Assembly (NCBI GenBank): GCA_047974745.1
Contig: JBKECO010000002.1
Span: 1 to 64,000, forward strand
Direction of reading: 5' to 3'
Length of the DNA: 64,000 nucleotides
Origin: JBKECO01 sp047974745
GTDB lineage: Bacteria > Bacillota > Clostridia > Lachnospirales > Lachnospiraceae
Made by a program: the position numbers and the translations under genes. Of this stretch, positions 41,876 to 51,013 are shown in pieces (position 1 is the first letter of the stretch; the number at the start of each line of letters is the position of its first letter). The notes under the pieces were generated by a model. The model ran no database searches. It saw nothing but the letters and a program-made list of their open reading frames with translations, and was not told the DNA's origin.

Positions 41876-43399
41876 ATGGCAAAGATAATGCTTGAACTCA
41901 AAAATATAACAAAAAAATATGGTGGTCTGTATGCAAACAGAGAGATCAATTTGAGTGTGGAAGAGGCGCAGGTATATTGTTTGCTGGGTGAGAACGGTGT
42001 TGGTAAAAGTACACTCATGAATGTGCTGTATGGAATGACGAAGCCAGATGAAGGTGCGATTTTCATTGATGGAAAGCAGGTGGAGATCAACTCGCCAAAC
42101 GATGCGATCCGTTATGGAATTGGCATGGTACATCAGCATTTTATGCTTGTTCCGGCGCTTACCGTCATTGAAAACATCATTCTAGCTACAGACAATAGAA
42201 AAAGTGTATTTTTGGACAGAAAAAAAGCAGTGAAAAGAATCAGAGAAATCTCAGAACAATACGGATTTAAAATCGACCCGAATCTAAAAATTTCAGAGCT
42301 GACGGTTGGTCAAAGACAAAGGGTGGAGATCGTGAAAGCGATTTATCACGACTGCCGTCTTCTTATTATGGATGAACCGACAGCCGTGCTTACACCAAAT
42401 GAAATACAAGAGTTATACAAGATCATCCAAAAATTTAAAGACGAAAATAAATCAGTCATATTTATCTCACACAAACTGCAGGAAGTTATGTATGTCAGTG
42501 ATAAGATCAGTGTGCTTAGAAATGGTGAAAATGTGGCGACATTAGATAAAAGCGAGACCAATGAACAAGAACTTGCAGCCCATATGGTAGGCAAAGAGGT
42601 CTGTTTTGTTGTAAACAAAAAACCTGCCGAATTCAAAGAGACTGTTCTTGCAGTCGAAGATCTGAAAGTTCCCTCTATAAAAGGAAATGTTGCAGTCAAA
42701 GCGATGAATTTTCAAGTAAGAGCAGGTGAAATATATGGAATTGCCGGCGTGGACGGCAACGGACAGTCAGAGCTCGTGCGTGCAATCTCTGGGCTATGCC
42801 GGGCGGAAAAAGGAAAAATAACGATTCTGGGAGATGACATGATCAACCATACACCGGGAGAGATCCTTTCCCATGGTGTGTCGCACATCCCGGAGGACAG
42901 GCAGCAGATGGGAATTCTGATGAAGGACAGCCTGCTGAATAACCTGATCATGCATGATATCATTGCTCCGGCATCAAAAGAAAAAAAACGCAGATTTATC
43001 GACTGGAAGGCAGAAGAAGCACTTGCCAGTGATATGGTAACGAAATACAATGTTAAAATGCCGCATCTTAAGATCAACATTGAAAATCTATCGGGAGGAA
43101 ACCAGCAAAAGGCAGTAGTAGCAAGAGAACTGGAAAAGAAACCCAAGTTGCTGCTGGCCGTACACCCAACTCGAGGCGTGGATATCGGAGCGATCGAGTT
43201 TATTCATAAAGAAATCGTGGAAGCAAGAGACAATGGCTGTGCTGTACTCCTTGTTTCTACGGAATTAGATGAAATCATGGCTCTGAGCGATACGATCGGT
43301 GTCATCTATGAAGGACAAATGATCGGTGAGATGGATAGGAATGATGCCACAATAGAAAAAATCGGTATGTTCATGGCCGGCGTAAAAGCAAGATCCTGA
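41876..43399 (+). CDS. nucleoside/purine ABC transporter ATP-binding protein (double ABC)
   Basis: A 507 aa protein with two ABC domains, of the NupO/RbsA type that powers BMP-linked nucleoside import. The first domain has Walker A GENGVGKST, signature LTVGQRQRVEIVKA and Walker B LLIMDEPTAVLTP. The second has the degenerate loop GVDGNGQSE, signature NLSGGNQQKAVVAREL and LLLAVHPTRGVDIGA, where the usual Asp-Glu of Walker B is replaced, as is common in the second half of this group. AGGAG precedes ATG 41876. Confidence 0.93.
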   Translation: MAKIMLELKNITKKYGGLYANREINLSVEEAQVYCLLGENGVGKSTLMNVLYGMTKPDEGAIFIDGKQVEINSPNDAIRYGIGMVHQHFMLVPALTVIENIILATDNRKSVFLDRKKAVKRIREISEQYGFKIDPNLKISELTVGQRQRVEIVKAIYHDCRLLIMDEPTAVLTPNEIQELYKIIQKFKDENKSVIFISHKLQEVMYVSDKISVLRNGENVATLDKSETNEQELAAHMVGKEVCFVVNKKPAEFKETVLAVEDLKVPSIKGNVAVKAMNFQVRAGEIYGIAGVDGNGQSELVRAISGLCRAEKGKITILGDDMINHTPGEILSHGVSHIPEDRQQMGILMKDSLLNNLIMHDIIAPASKEKKRRFIDWKAEEALASDMVTKYNVKMPHLKINIENLSGGNQQKAVVARELEKKPKLLLAVHPTRGVDIGAIEFIHKEIVEARDNGCAVLLVSTELDEIMALSDTIGVIYEGQMIGEMDRNDATIEKIGMFMAGVKARS

Positions 43400-43428
43400 A
43401 AAGATCCGATGGGAAAGAGAGAATAAAA

Positions 43429-44835
43429 GTGAAAACAGACATGCTAATTTATCATGCAGTCCTTGTGACTATGGATCCAGACAGAGCAGTACTTTTTGAT
43501 GGTGCAATGGCCATTGACAAGGGAAGAATCGTTGCAACTGGAGAAAGCGCAAAGCTTGTTGCAGAGTACAGCGAGGCAGTCGAAAAAATTAACTGTGAAG
43601 GCAAGATCGTAGTTCCAGGGTTCATAAATACACATAATCACTTGTTCCAGACGCTGCTTAAGGGACTAGGAGATGATATGGTCCTCTCTGACTGGCTAAA
43701 GACAATGACATTTCCAGCAGCAAGCTTTTTAGAACCTGATGACTGTTATTATGCTGCTATGACGGGCATTTTAGAAGGTGTAAGAAGTGGTATGACGACA
43801 GAAGTCGATTACATGTACCCTCATGCCAGAGAAGGATTAAGTGATGCGATCATTAGAGCCTATCGTGAAATTGGAATCCGAGGCGTCTTTGGACGAGGCT
43901 GTATGGATGAAGGCAGAGACTATGGAATCGTACCAGAGATCATGCAGGATCAAAAGACGGTAGAAAAAGATCTTGTCAGACTTTTCGACACCTATCACAA
44001 TATCGACAATGAACGAATCAAGATCTGGACAGCACCGGCCGCACTATGGTCCAACTCAAGAAAAATGCTGCAGATGTTGTATGAAATCACAAATGCATAC
44101 GGAGCAGGACTTACTGTCCATGTTTCAGAGACCCCCTTTGACCGCCAGGCAACGGAGGCGCTTCACCACAGTGCCGGCGTAGACTGTCTTGAGCAACTAG
44201 GTATGACCGGGCCAAATATCCTGATGGTACACTGCGTGTATTTGACGGATAGTGATATAAAAAAAGCAGCAGAATATGATCTGAAGGTCTCCCATAATCC
44301 GGTCAGCAATATGTACCTGGCGTCAGGGGTGGCACCGATCAAGAAAATGTTACAGAATAAGATAAATGTCTCCTTAGGAGTGGATGGTGCAGCAAGCAAT
44401 AACGGACAGGATATGTTAGAATTAATGAAAACAACAGCGCTGCTTCAGAAGGTCTCAACCCTGGATCCTGTCTCAATTACAGCGGAAAAAGTGCTGGAGC
44501 TGGCTACAATCGATGGGGCAAGAGCACTAGGACTCGAGGATCAGATCGGATCACTGGAAGTGGGTAAAAAGGCAGATTTTGTTATATTTGATCCATTTTT
44601 ATCACCCAAAGCAGTTCCGATGCATAACCCGGTGTCAACGATTGTCTACTCCTCAACGATGCAGAATGTGGAAAGCGTTGCTGTCGATGGAACATTTATT
44701 TTAAAAGATGGAAAAATGGTAAACGTCAGTGATGAGCGCCTCATTCTGAAAAAAGCACAGGCAGCAGCAGATAGTCTGTGCATCAGAGGTAATATAACGA
44801 ACCGGAGACAGGGACATCGCTGGCAGAGTCAGTAA
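43429..44835 (+). CDS. amidohydrolase, purine-type deaminase (TRZ/ATZ family)
   Basis: Metal-dependent aminohydrolase of 468 aa, of the group containing 8-oxoguanine deaminase, guanine deaminase and related enzymes. Metal ligands are seen in INTHNHLFQT (HxH), VHVSETPFD, MVHCVYL and LGVDGAASNNGQD (Asp). A hydrolytic deamination of a purine base or related ring in the cytoplasm fits its position between the purine importer and the molybdenum hydroxylase genes. The exact substrate is not decided by sequence. The likely start is GTG 43429, with GAGAG upstream; ATG 43441 is an alternative. Confidence 0.87.
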   Translation: MKTDMLIYHAVLVTMDPDRAVLFDGAMAIDKGRIVATGESAKLVAEYSEAVEKINCEGKIVVPGFINTHNHLFQTLLKGLGDDMVLSDWLKTMTFPAASFLEPDDCYYAAMTGILEGVRSGMTTEVDYMYPHAREGLSDAIIRAYREIGIRGVFGRGCMDEGRDYGIVPEIMQDQKTVEKDLVRLFDTYHNIDNERIKIWTAPAALWSNSRKMLQMLYEITNAYGAGLTVHVSETPFDRQATEALHHSAGVDCLEQLGMTGPNILMVHCVYLTDSDIKKAAEYDLKVSHNPVSNMYLASGVAPIKKMLQNKINVSLGVDGAASNNGQDMLELMKTTALLQKVSTLDPVSITAEKVLELATIDGARALGLEDQIGSLEVGKKADFVIFDPFLSPKAVPMHNPVSTIVYSSTMQNVESVAVDGTFILKDGKMVNVSDERLILKKAQAAADSLCIRGNITNRRQGHRWQSQ

Positions 44836-44850
44836 AAGGGAGTGCAAAAA

Positions 44851-47184
44851 ATGATGCAGAACCATACTATCATCGGGAATTCCTACATCCGGCTGGATGC
44901 AATCGAAAAGGTACGTGGGCAGGCCGTATATACCGATGATCTAACTATGCCCGGAATGGTTTTCGCAGGCTGTGTTCACACAAAACATCCACATGCCAAG
45001 GTAAAAGTTCATATAGAGAAAGCACTTCAGATGGATGGTGTGATCTGTATTCTGACGGCATCAGATTTTAGAAAGCAACAGAGCTTTCTGGACTTCTATT
45101 ATTGTACGGATCATCCCCGGTTCATTGGAGATGTGATTGCTGTTGTGGCAGCAGAGGATAAAAGGACACTCGAGGCTGCGATCAAAGCAGTGGAAGTGGA
45201 GTACGAAATACTCCCAACGGTTTTTTCAGTGGAAGAAGCAATGAAGACGGACAGCTGTATCATTCGCGGCAAGGGAGTCGGAATTACTAAGGGCATACCC
45301 GATTCTGAAAAGAAGGGGAATGCCTTTCTTCAGTCTCATAAGCCTCTAAGAAAAGGAAATATCGAGCAGGGCTTTGCCCAGTCAGATGTCATAATTGAAC
45401 GGACCTATCGAACACAGCTCGTGGAACATGCCTATATTGAGCCTGAGTCAGTGCTTGTGTATCAGGACAAAGAAAGTGGGATCATGATGATCCGCTCCTG
45501 CTCACAGCAAGGACACTCTCCCAGGGATTTTGCAGCGGATGCTCTGCAGATTCCACTAAACAAGGTCCGGGCGGCACAGTGCACGATCGGCGGTTCCTTC
45601 GGCGGCAAATTTGAGATCGTTGGAATCCTGTGCGGTCGAGCTGCTGTTGTTGCAAAAAAAACAGGTCGTCCCTGTAAGATGACTCTGAGCAGAGAAGATT
45701 CAATTTTAGAAAGTGCAAAAAGACATCCCTTCACCACTACAATCAAGATCGGAGCTGACAGGGAGGGAAACATACAGGCCTACCAATCGACACAGATCGA
45801 GAACTGCGGAGCCTATAACAATCAGGCGCCCTGGATGAACATCAGAGCAATGGTACACTCGGCAGGGCCCTATGTCATCGAGAATATTCGAACAGATACC
45901 TTTGGTGTATTTACAAACAGTCCGACACCCTGTGCTTTTCGCGGCTACAGCTCTCCTCAGGTGATTTTTGGCAATGAGATGATCATGGATGAACTTGCCG
46001 AGGCACTGAATATGAACGTCATTGCATTAAAAAAGAAGAATCTTTTGAAAAAAGGAAGCATTACAGCGACCGGACAAGTTCTGATCCATGAAACGATCTT
46101 AGAAAACATGCTGGATGATATTTTGGAGAAGACGTCCTACATGCAAAAAGAAGCATCCTATCAAAAGCAGACAGGCACCTGGAGAAAAGGGATCGGACTC
46201 GTTACCAGTTACCGGGGAACGGCACTTGGTGGGGAAGGAGTCGATTCCTCGGGAGCCATGTTCACAGCATTATCCGATGGCAGCTTTATTTTATCAGCTG
46301 CACTGATGGAGATCGGACAGGGACTGAAGACGATCTATGGACAGATCGCTGCAGAGGCAGCAGGATTAAAACTCTCTGATATCCAGGTGGAAAGCGTGGA
46401 TACCACATCGATTCCTGAAAGCGGACTCACAGTGGCATCCAGAGGAACTGCACAAGGAGGCCATGCAGTCCGGATGGCTGGCGAAAAGATGAGATCGATG
46501 TTGACAGAATCAGGGCGAGTCTTACTAAAGGCTGAGGATTCAGAGACGGTGGATATCAAAGAAAGCATTTGCTATATCGTGGAGAGACCGGAAGAAGAGA
46601 TGCCTGTCTCTGAGATCTGTACCTACAGAAAATATGCAGGTCTGCCCCTTGCCACCTATGAGTGGTATATTCCGAGGGAGTTAGTGAACGATGAAGAGAC
46701 GGGACAGGGAGAAGCATTTACCACATATGCTTATGGAGTCAGTGTAGCTGAAGTTCTGGTCAATATCCATACAGGGAAGGTCAGGGTAGAGAAAATTACT
46801 GCCTATCATGATATTGGAAAAGCCATCAACCCAAGTCTGATTAAAGGACAGATTTATGGTGGAATTCTCATGGGAATGGGATTTGGACTATGGGAATCCA
46901 TTCGGATGGATCAGGGGAGGACAAAAGATCTTAATTTTGACCGTTATCATCTGGCAACTTCAGCAGATGTTCCGGAAATGGATATCCAATTATATGAGTG
47001 TGACGATCCGGAGGGAGTTTTTGGTGCAAAATGTATTGCAGAAGCAGCAACAGAAATGATCGGAACCACGGTGGCACTGGCAGTGAAGCATGCGATACAG
47101 CGACCGGTGAGAGCATTGCCTGTATCAATGATGGATATTGTTGGTTTGCTCGGAAATGACGGCCAAGAGGAGTACAATGAGTAA
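44851..47184 (+). CDS. xanthine dehydrogenase-type molybdenum-binding subunit 1
   Basis: Large subunit of a molybdenum hydroxylase, 777 aa, oxidising a purine or other heterocycle. The a/b-hammerhead domain is at the N terminus (GQAVYTDDLTMPGMVFAG) and the Mo-cofactor domains follow (CTIGGSFGGKFEI; AFRGYSSPQV; ASRGTAQGGHAVRM). The C-terminal active-site segment reads FGAKCIAEAATEM, with a Glu but with Ala where KxxGE has Gly. ATG 44851 follows AGGGAG. It is co-transcribed with its 2Fe-2S (47177) and FAD (47647) partners. YqeB/YqeC in the island suggest a selenium-containing cofactor. Confidence 0.92.
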   Translation: MMQNHTIIGNSYIRLDAIEKVRGQAVYTDDLTMPGMVFAGCVHTKHPHAKVKVHIEKALQMDGVICILTASDFRKQQSFLDFYYCTDHPRFIGDVIAVVAAEDKRTLEAAIKAVEVEYEILPTVFSVEEAMKTDSCIIRGKGVGITKGIPDSEKKGNAFLQSHKPLRKGNIEQGFAQSDVIIERTYRTQLVEHAYIEPESVLVYQDKESGIMMIRSCSQQGHSPRDFAADALQIPLNKVRAAQCTIGGSFGGKFEIVGILCGRAAVVAKKTGRPCKMTLSREDSILESAKRHPFTTTIKIGADREGNIQAYQSTQIENCGAYNNQAPWMNIRAMVHSAGPYVIENIRTDTFGVFTNSPTPCAFRGYSSPQVIFGNEMIMDELAEALNMNVIALKKKNLLKKGSITATGQVLIHETILENMLDDILEKTSYMQKEASYQKQTGTWRKGIGLVTSYRGTALGGEGVDSSGAMFTALSDGSFILSAALMEIGQGLKTIYGQIAAEAAGLKLSDIQVESVDTTSIPESGLTVASRGTAQGGHAVRMAGEKMRSMLTESGRVLLKAEDSETVDIKESICYIVERPEEEMPVSEICTYRKYAGLPLATYEWYIPRELVNDEETGQGEAFTTYAYGVSVAEVLVNIHTGKVRVEKITAYHDIGKAINPSLIKGQIYGGILMGMGFGLWESIRMDQGRTKDLNFDRYHLATSADVPEMDIQLYECDDPEGVFGAKCIAEAATEMIGTTVALAVKHAIQRPVRALPVSMMDIVGLLGNDGQEEYNE

Positions 47185-47656
47185 AAAAGTATGTTTTTTT
47201 GTAAATGATAAAGAGGTGTCACTTGAAATTTCAAATGAAGAGCGACTGATCGATGTGCTGCGTGAACGACTGTACTTGACAGGAACGAAAGAAGGCTGTG
47301 GAATCGGTGAGTGTGGAGCATGTACCGTTATTCTGGAGGGGCTTTCTGTGAATGCATGCCTGATTTCTGCCATTTCTTTACAGGGAAAGAGAATTACGAC
47401 AATCGAAGGGATCGCACAAAATGAAGAACTGCATCCGATCCAAAAAGCTCTGGCAGAGCACAATGCCATCCAGTGCGGATTTTGTACACCTGGACTTGTT
47501 ATGAGTGCAAAGGCACTTTTGGATAAAAGTCCCAGACCGAATCGAGAAGAAATCGATCGGGCTATTCAGGGAAATCTATGCCGCTGCACAGGATATGAGC
47601 AGGTAGTCAGTGCGATCATGGATGTTGCGAAACAGGGGGATGAATCATGCAGATGA
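47177..47656 (+). CDS. xdhC: xanthine dehydrogenase-type 2Fe-2S subunit 1
   Basis: Small iron-sulfur subunit of 159 aa that carries electrons from the molybdenum centre. The N-terminal plant-ferredoxin-like cluster site is CGIGECGACTV with an upstream GTKEG and later Cys in NACL. The helical second cluster domain holds QCGFCTPG and LCRCTGYEQ. Both [2Fe-2S] sites are intact. The start at 47177 overlaps the large subunit gene by eight bases and has AGGAG just before it; the longer start at 47138 is rejected. Confidence 0.95.
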   Translation: MSKKVCFFVNDKEVSLEISNEERLIDVLRERLYLTGTKEGCGIGECGACTVILEGLSVNACLISAISLQGKRITTIEGIAQNEELHPIQKALAEHNAIQCGFCTPGLVMSAKALLDKSPRPNREEIDRAIQGNLCRCTGYEQVVSAIMDVAKQGDESCR

Positions 47657-48585
47657 AGGACTATATCTTAGCCTTCGATACGGAGGAAGCTGCCGGTGAA
47701 TGCAGAAAAGAGAACCGAATCCTTCTTGCAGGCGGGACGAACATTTTGGTAAAGGGCAGAGGACAGCATGACTATAGTGACTGTACAATTGTAGATATAC
47801 ATGAGATCGCACAACTTCGAGACATCACAGATATGCTGCATACCCTAGAGATTGGGGCCTCTGTGACACTCACAGAGCTGATAGAATCCAGATTACTGCA
47901 AAAAGAAGTGCCGCTGCTGGTGAAGGCAGCAGCCTCTGTTGGAAATTGTCAGATCCGCAATCGGGGAACCCTAGGTGGAAATATAGCAAATGCCTGTCCG
48001 GCGTCTGACTGCATCCCGGCGATGATGGTTCTGAATGCAAAGGTGAATATTTTAGGAGAAGGTGGTGTTCGCAGCCTGCCGATTGCAGAACTTTTTCAAA
48101 AGACCAAAGCATGTCTGCGGCATGAGGGGATGCAGGTTCGGACATGCTTTTTTAAGGAGACAACGACAAAACGACTGATGCTATCTCCAGGTGAGATGCT
48201 GCAATCCTTTACGATCCCAAAGCAGACTGCAGATGAGAAATTTTTATTTTATAAGCTTTCTGAAAATGCATCCAGTGGTCTGGGTATTTTAAATATTGCC
48301 ACTTGCGGCACTATGTCAGAAGCTGGGATGATCGAGACGGTCACAAGCTCAATGGGAGGGCTCTTTGACAGGCCAAGGACATTTCATGAGCTTTCTTCCA
48401 TACTAATAGGCAATGCTCCAACACAGGAGCTGTTCAGGCGCTATGCCGCGGCAGCCGGAAAGATCCTAGCCGCTGAATCGGCCGCCCTTGTAGATTATGA
48501 ATACAAAAGCAGGGTCATGCAGCATCTGCTGCAGGATGGGCTTGCCCAGATTTTTTTGAATATTCCCATGGAATATCAGATATAG
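47647..48585 (+). CDS. xdhB: xanthine dehydrogenase-type FAD-binding subunit
   Basis: Flavoprotein subunit of 312 aa, the electron exit of the hydroxylase complex. FAD-binding segments are LLAGGTNILVKGRG and the Gly-rich RNRGTLGGNIANACPASD of the CO-dehydrogenase flavoprotein family. It overlaps the iron-sulfur gene by ten bases. It is the only FAD subunit in the island, although three large subunits are encoded, so it is either shared or the other enzymes use different electron partners. Confidence 0.93.
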   Translation: MQMKDYILAFDTEEAAGECRKENRILLAGGTNILVKGRGQHDYSDCTIVDIHEIAQLRDITDMLHTLEIGASVTLTELIESRLLQKEVPLLVKAAASVGNCQIRNRGTLGGNIANACPASDCIPAMMVLNAKVNILGEGGVRSLPIAELFQKTKACLRHEGMQVRTCFFKETTTKRLMLSPGEMLQSFTIPKQTADEKFLFYKLSENASSGLGILNIATCGTMSEAGMIETVTSSMGGLFDRPRTFHELSSILIGNAPTQELFRRYAAAAGKILAAESAALVDYEYKSRVMQHLLQDGLAQIFLNIPMEYQI

Positions 48586-48599
48586 AAAGGAATCAGGAT

Positions 48600-49931
48600 A
48601 TGGTAGCGGTAAAAAGTGGCTGGTTGATCTGTAGTCCACGGGAAATCAGAGAAAAAAGCGGATTTATCATGGAAGATGGTGTGATCCAAAGGATCTTAAC
48701 GAATCAGGAAATCGATCGTATGATCCTGGATCTGGAACTGTCTGCGGAACAATGCCTGGATTATTCAGATGACATTTTACTGCCAGGTCTTGTGAATGCA
48801 CATATGCATCAGTATGGATTGCTGTCCCATGGGATTCCGCAGGCAGGTCTGGTGACGGATTTTGAGACCTTTTTATCAAATTACTGGTGGCCAATGATAG
48901 AAGACAGGATCCGTAAGGAGGAGGTCTTGATCACGACACGGGCTTCCATGGCTGAAATGCTCCACAGCGGGATCACGGCTTTCTGCGATATCCTGGAGGC
49001 ACCATTTACAGAAGACGGCACTTTGATCGAGCAGGGAGAGCTGATCGAGCAGACAGGTATGCGGGGAATCGTGTCCCTGGAAAGCTCACAGCGCATCAGC
49101 AATGAAAATGGATGGCAGTGCCTTTCACAGAATGAAAAGGCGGCTGCATATTTCAAGCAAAAAGGCGGCCTTGTCCAAGGTGCGATCTGTACACATACGA
49201 CATTTACCTGCACGAAAGATTTTATCAGGGAGGCGGCACTTCTGGCAGCGGAACAGGATTGCGCGTTCCAGTTCCACCTTTCGGAGAGTAAATATGAGCC
49301 TGAGTGGCTGCAACGAAAGCAGGGCGAATCTCCGACAGCTCTTTACGAAAAAGTCAATGCACTGTCAGATCGGACCATCGCCACACAGTGCGTGAAACTG
49401 TCACAGGAAGAGATCGAAGCATTGAGCCGAAATCATGTTCAGACCGTTCACATGCCAATCAGTAACTGCGAGGTAGGAGGCGGGATCGCACCTATTCCTC
49501 AGATGCTTGGGAGTGGTCTGCATACCGGACTTGGAACCGATGGCTATATCAATGATTTTTTTGCAGTAATGCGGGAAGCGTTCCTGATCCATAAGGCAGC
49601 ACAAGAATCAACGGAAGTCATGTCTGCACAGGAGGTCTTTTCCATGGCAACAGAATACGGGGCACAGTCTATGGGACTATGTAACTGCGGGAAGCTGCAG
49701 GAGGAATGGAAGGCTGACTTTACCGTATATAAAAATCGATTTCTGACACCTGTGAATCGGGAAAACATAATAGAACAGATCGTTGTACATGGTCGCAGTA
49801 CCTGTGTGACGGATGTATTTATCAACGGAGTGCAGATCATGAAGGAACAGCACCTGTTGACATTGGATGAGGAAGGCTGCCGACAGGAAATGTTGCAATG
49901 CGCCGAAAAATTCTGGAAGGAAATCAGGTAA
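48600..49931 (+). CDS. SsnA-like amidohydrolase with altered active-site histidine
   Basis: Aminohydrolase-fold protein of 443 aa related to SsnA, which occurs in SDMH clusters such as that of E. coli. The HxH motif (VNAHMHQYG), the strand-5 histidine (FQFHLSES) and the catalytic Asp (LGTDGYINDFF) are present. The strand-6 histidine normally in HCVxL is replaced: the sequence reads IATQCVKLSQEE. That residue normally helps activate substrate, so the reaction may differ from simple deamination. It starts 15 bases after the FAD subunit gene with GGAATCAGG upstream. Confidence 0.85.
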   Translation: MVAVKSGWLICSPREIREKSGFIMEDGVIQRILTNQEIDRMILDLELSAEQCLDYSDDILLPGLVNAHMHQYGLLSHGIPQAGLVTDFETFLSNYWWPMIEDRIRKEEVLITTRASMAEMLHSGITAFCDILEAPFTEDGTLIEQGELIEQTGMRGIVSLESSQRISNENGWQCLSQNEKAAAYFKQKGGLVQGAICTHTTFTCTKDFIREAALLAAEQDCAFQFHLSESKYEPEWLQRKQGESPTALYEKVNALSDRTIATQCVKLSQEEIEALSRNHVQTVHMPISNCEVGGGIAPIPQMLGSGLHTGLGTDGYINDFFAVMREAFLIHKAAQESTEVMSAQEVFSMATEYGAQSMGLCNCGKLQEEWKADFTVYKNRFLTPVNRENIIEQIVVHGRSTCVTDVFINGVQIMKEQHLLTLDEEGCRQEMLQCAEKFWKEIR

Positions 49932-49936
49932 AAGCT

Positions 49937-51010
49937 ATGAAAATATCAATTTGGGATACACAGATGCAGTCACCGATCATCATTGGTTCTGGGCCGCTGA
50001 GCTTTAGCGGCGATGGAATGATTCGCTTACATGAAGCTGGAGCAGGGGCAGTAGTCACAAAGACGATCAGCAAGGTCGCTGCAGATAATCCAAACAGACA
50101 TATGGTGAAATGCGATACCAATACACTGATCAATTGTGAAAAATGGTCTGACTTTACATTGGAGCAATGGATCCAGGAAGAGATTCCCAAGGCAATAAAT
50201 GCAGGTGTGAACTGCATTGCGAGTGTGGGACATACGATCGAAGATTCAGCGATCTGTGTGGAACAGCTCGAGGCGGCAGGCTGTATGGCGATCGAACTGG
50301 TATCCTATGACGAGAAGACGATCCTTCCCATGCTCGAAGATACCAAAAAGCGAGTTCGCATTCCTGTCATCGTCAAGCTGTCGCCGAACACGCCGGATTT
50401 TTTGGAGCTGGCAAAGAAATGTGAGGAGGCCGGCGCAGATGCATTTACAGCATGTGATTCCATGGGGCCGGTCCTTAAGATCGATATCGAGGCCGGTAGA
50501 TCCGTACTTGGCGGCGAATCCGGATACGGCTGGCTAACGGGAGAGATGATCAGACCTTTTACCATGCAAAAGGTCTGTGAACTCCGCAAACAGACCACAC
50601 TTCCCATCATCGGTCTCGGCGGCATTATGAAATGGCAGGACGCAGTTGAAATGGTCATGGCCGGTGCAGATTATATTGGAGTCTGTTCCGCTCCCATTAT
50701 GAAGGGGATACAGGTGATCGGACAAATGGATCAGCAGATCGACCGTTTCCTGGAGGAAAAGGGGTATCGGGACTTATCCGATATATCTGGAATCGCCGTC
50801 TTGCAGCTTCCGAAAAAAGATCTGAAGGGTGAGTTTTTGATGGCGATCGATATGGACTGCTGTACAAGATGCAACCGATGTATTCGTGTCTGCCCTTATG
50901 AAGCCAGAGAATGGGATCAGGAAAACGTAATGAAGGTAGATCTGGATCTGTGCAGAAGCTGTGGTCTGTGCGTATCGATCTGTAACTGTCTGAGCATTGT
51001 GAAAGGCTGA
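49937..51010 (+). CDS. dihydroorotate dehydrogenase-like flavoprotein with 4Fe-4S domain
   Basis: TIM-barrel flavoprotein of the dihydroorotate/dihydropyrimidine dehydrogenase (PreA-like) family, 357 aa. The barrel begins SPIIIGSGPLSFSGDGMIRL and includes VIVKLSPN and GLGGIMKWQDAVEMVMAGA. The last 60 residues form a two-cluster ferredoxin, CTRCNRCIRVCPY and CRSCGLCVSICNC. It may reduce a ring intermediate of purine breakdown or pass electrons to or from the hydroxylases. The start at 49937 is just after the ssnA-like stop codon; its ribosome binding site is weak, suggesting coupling. Confidence 0.87.
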   Translation: MKISIWDTQMQSPIIIGSGPLSFSGDGMIRLHEAGAGAVVTKTISKVAADNPNRHMVKCDTNTLINCEKWSDFTLEQWIQEEIPKAINAGVNCIASVGHTIEDSAICVEQLEAAGCMAIELVSYDEKTILPMLEDTKKRVRIPVIVKLSPNTPDFLELAKKCEEAGADAFTACDSMGPVLKIDIEAGRSVLGGESGYGWLTGEMIRPFTMQKVCELRKQTTLPIIGLGGIMKWQDAVEMVMAGADYIGVCSAPIMKGIQVIGQMDQQIDRFLEEKGYRDLSDISGIAVLQLPKKDLKGEFLMAIDMDCCTRCNRCIRVCPYEAREWDQENVMKVDLDLCRSCGLCVSICNCLSIVKG

Positions 51011-51013
51011 TCT

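Noticed and set aside
45462..45773. Minus-strand open frames inside the xdh genes
   Set aside because: They are shadows of strongly supported plus-strand genes and show no conserved motifs.
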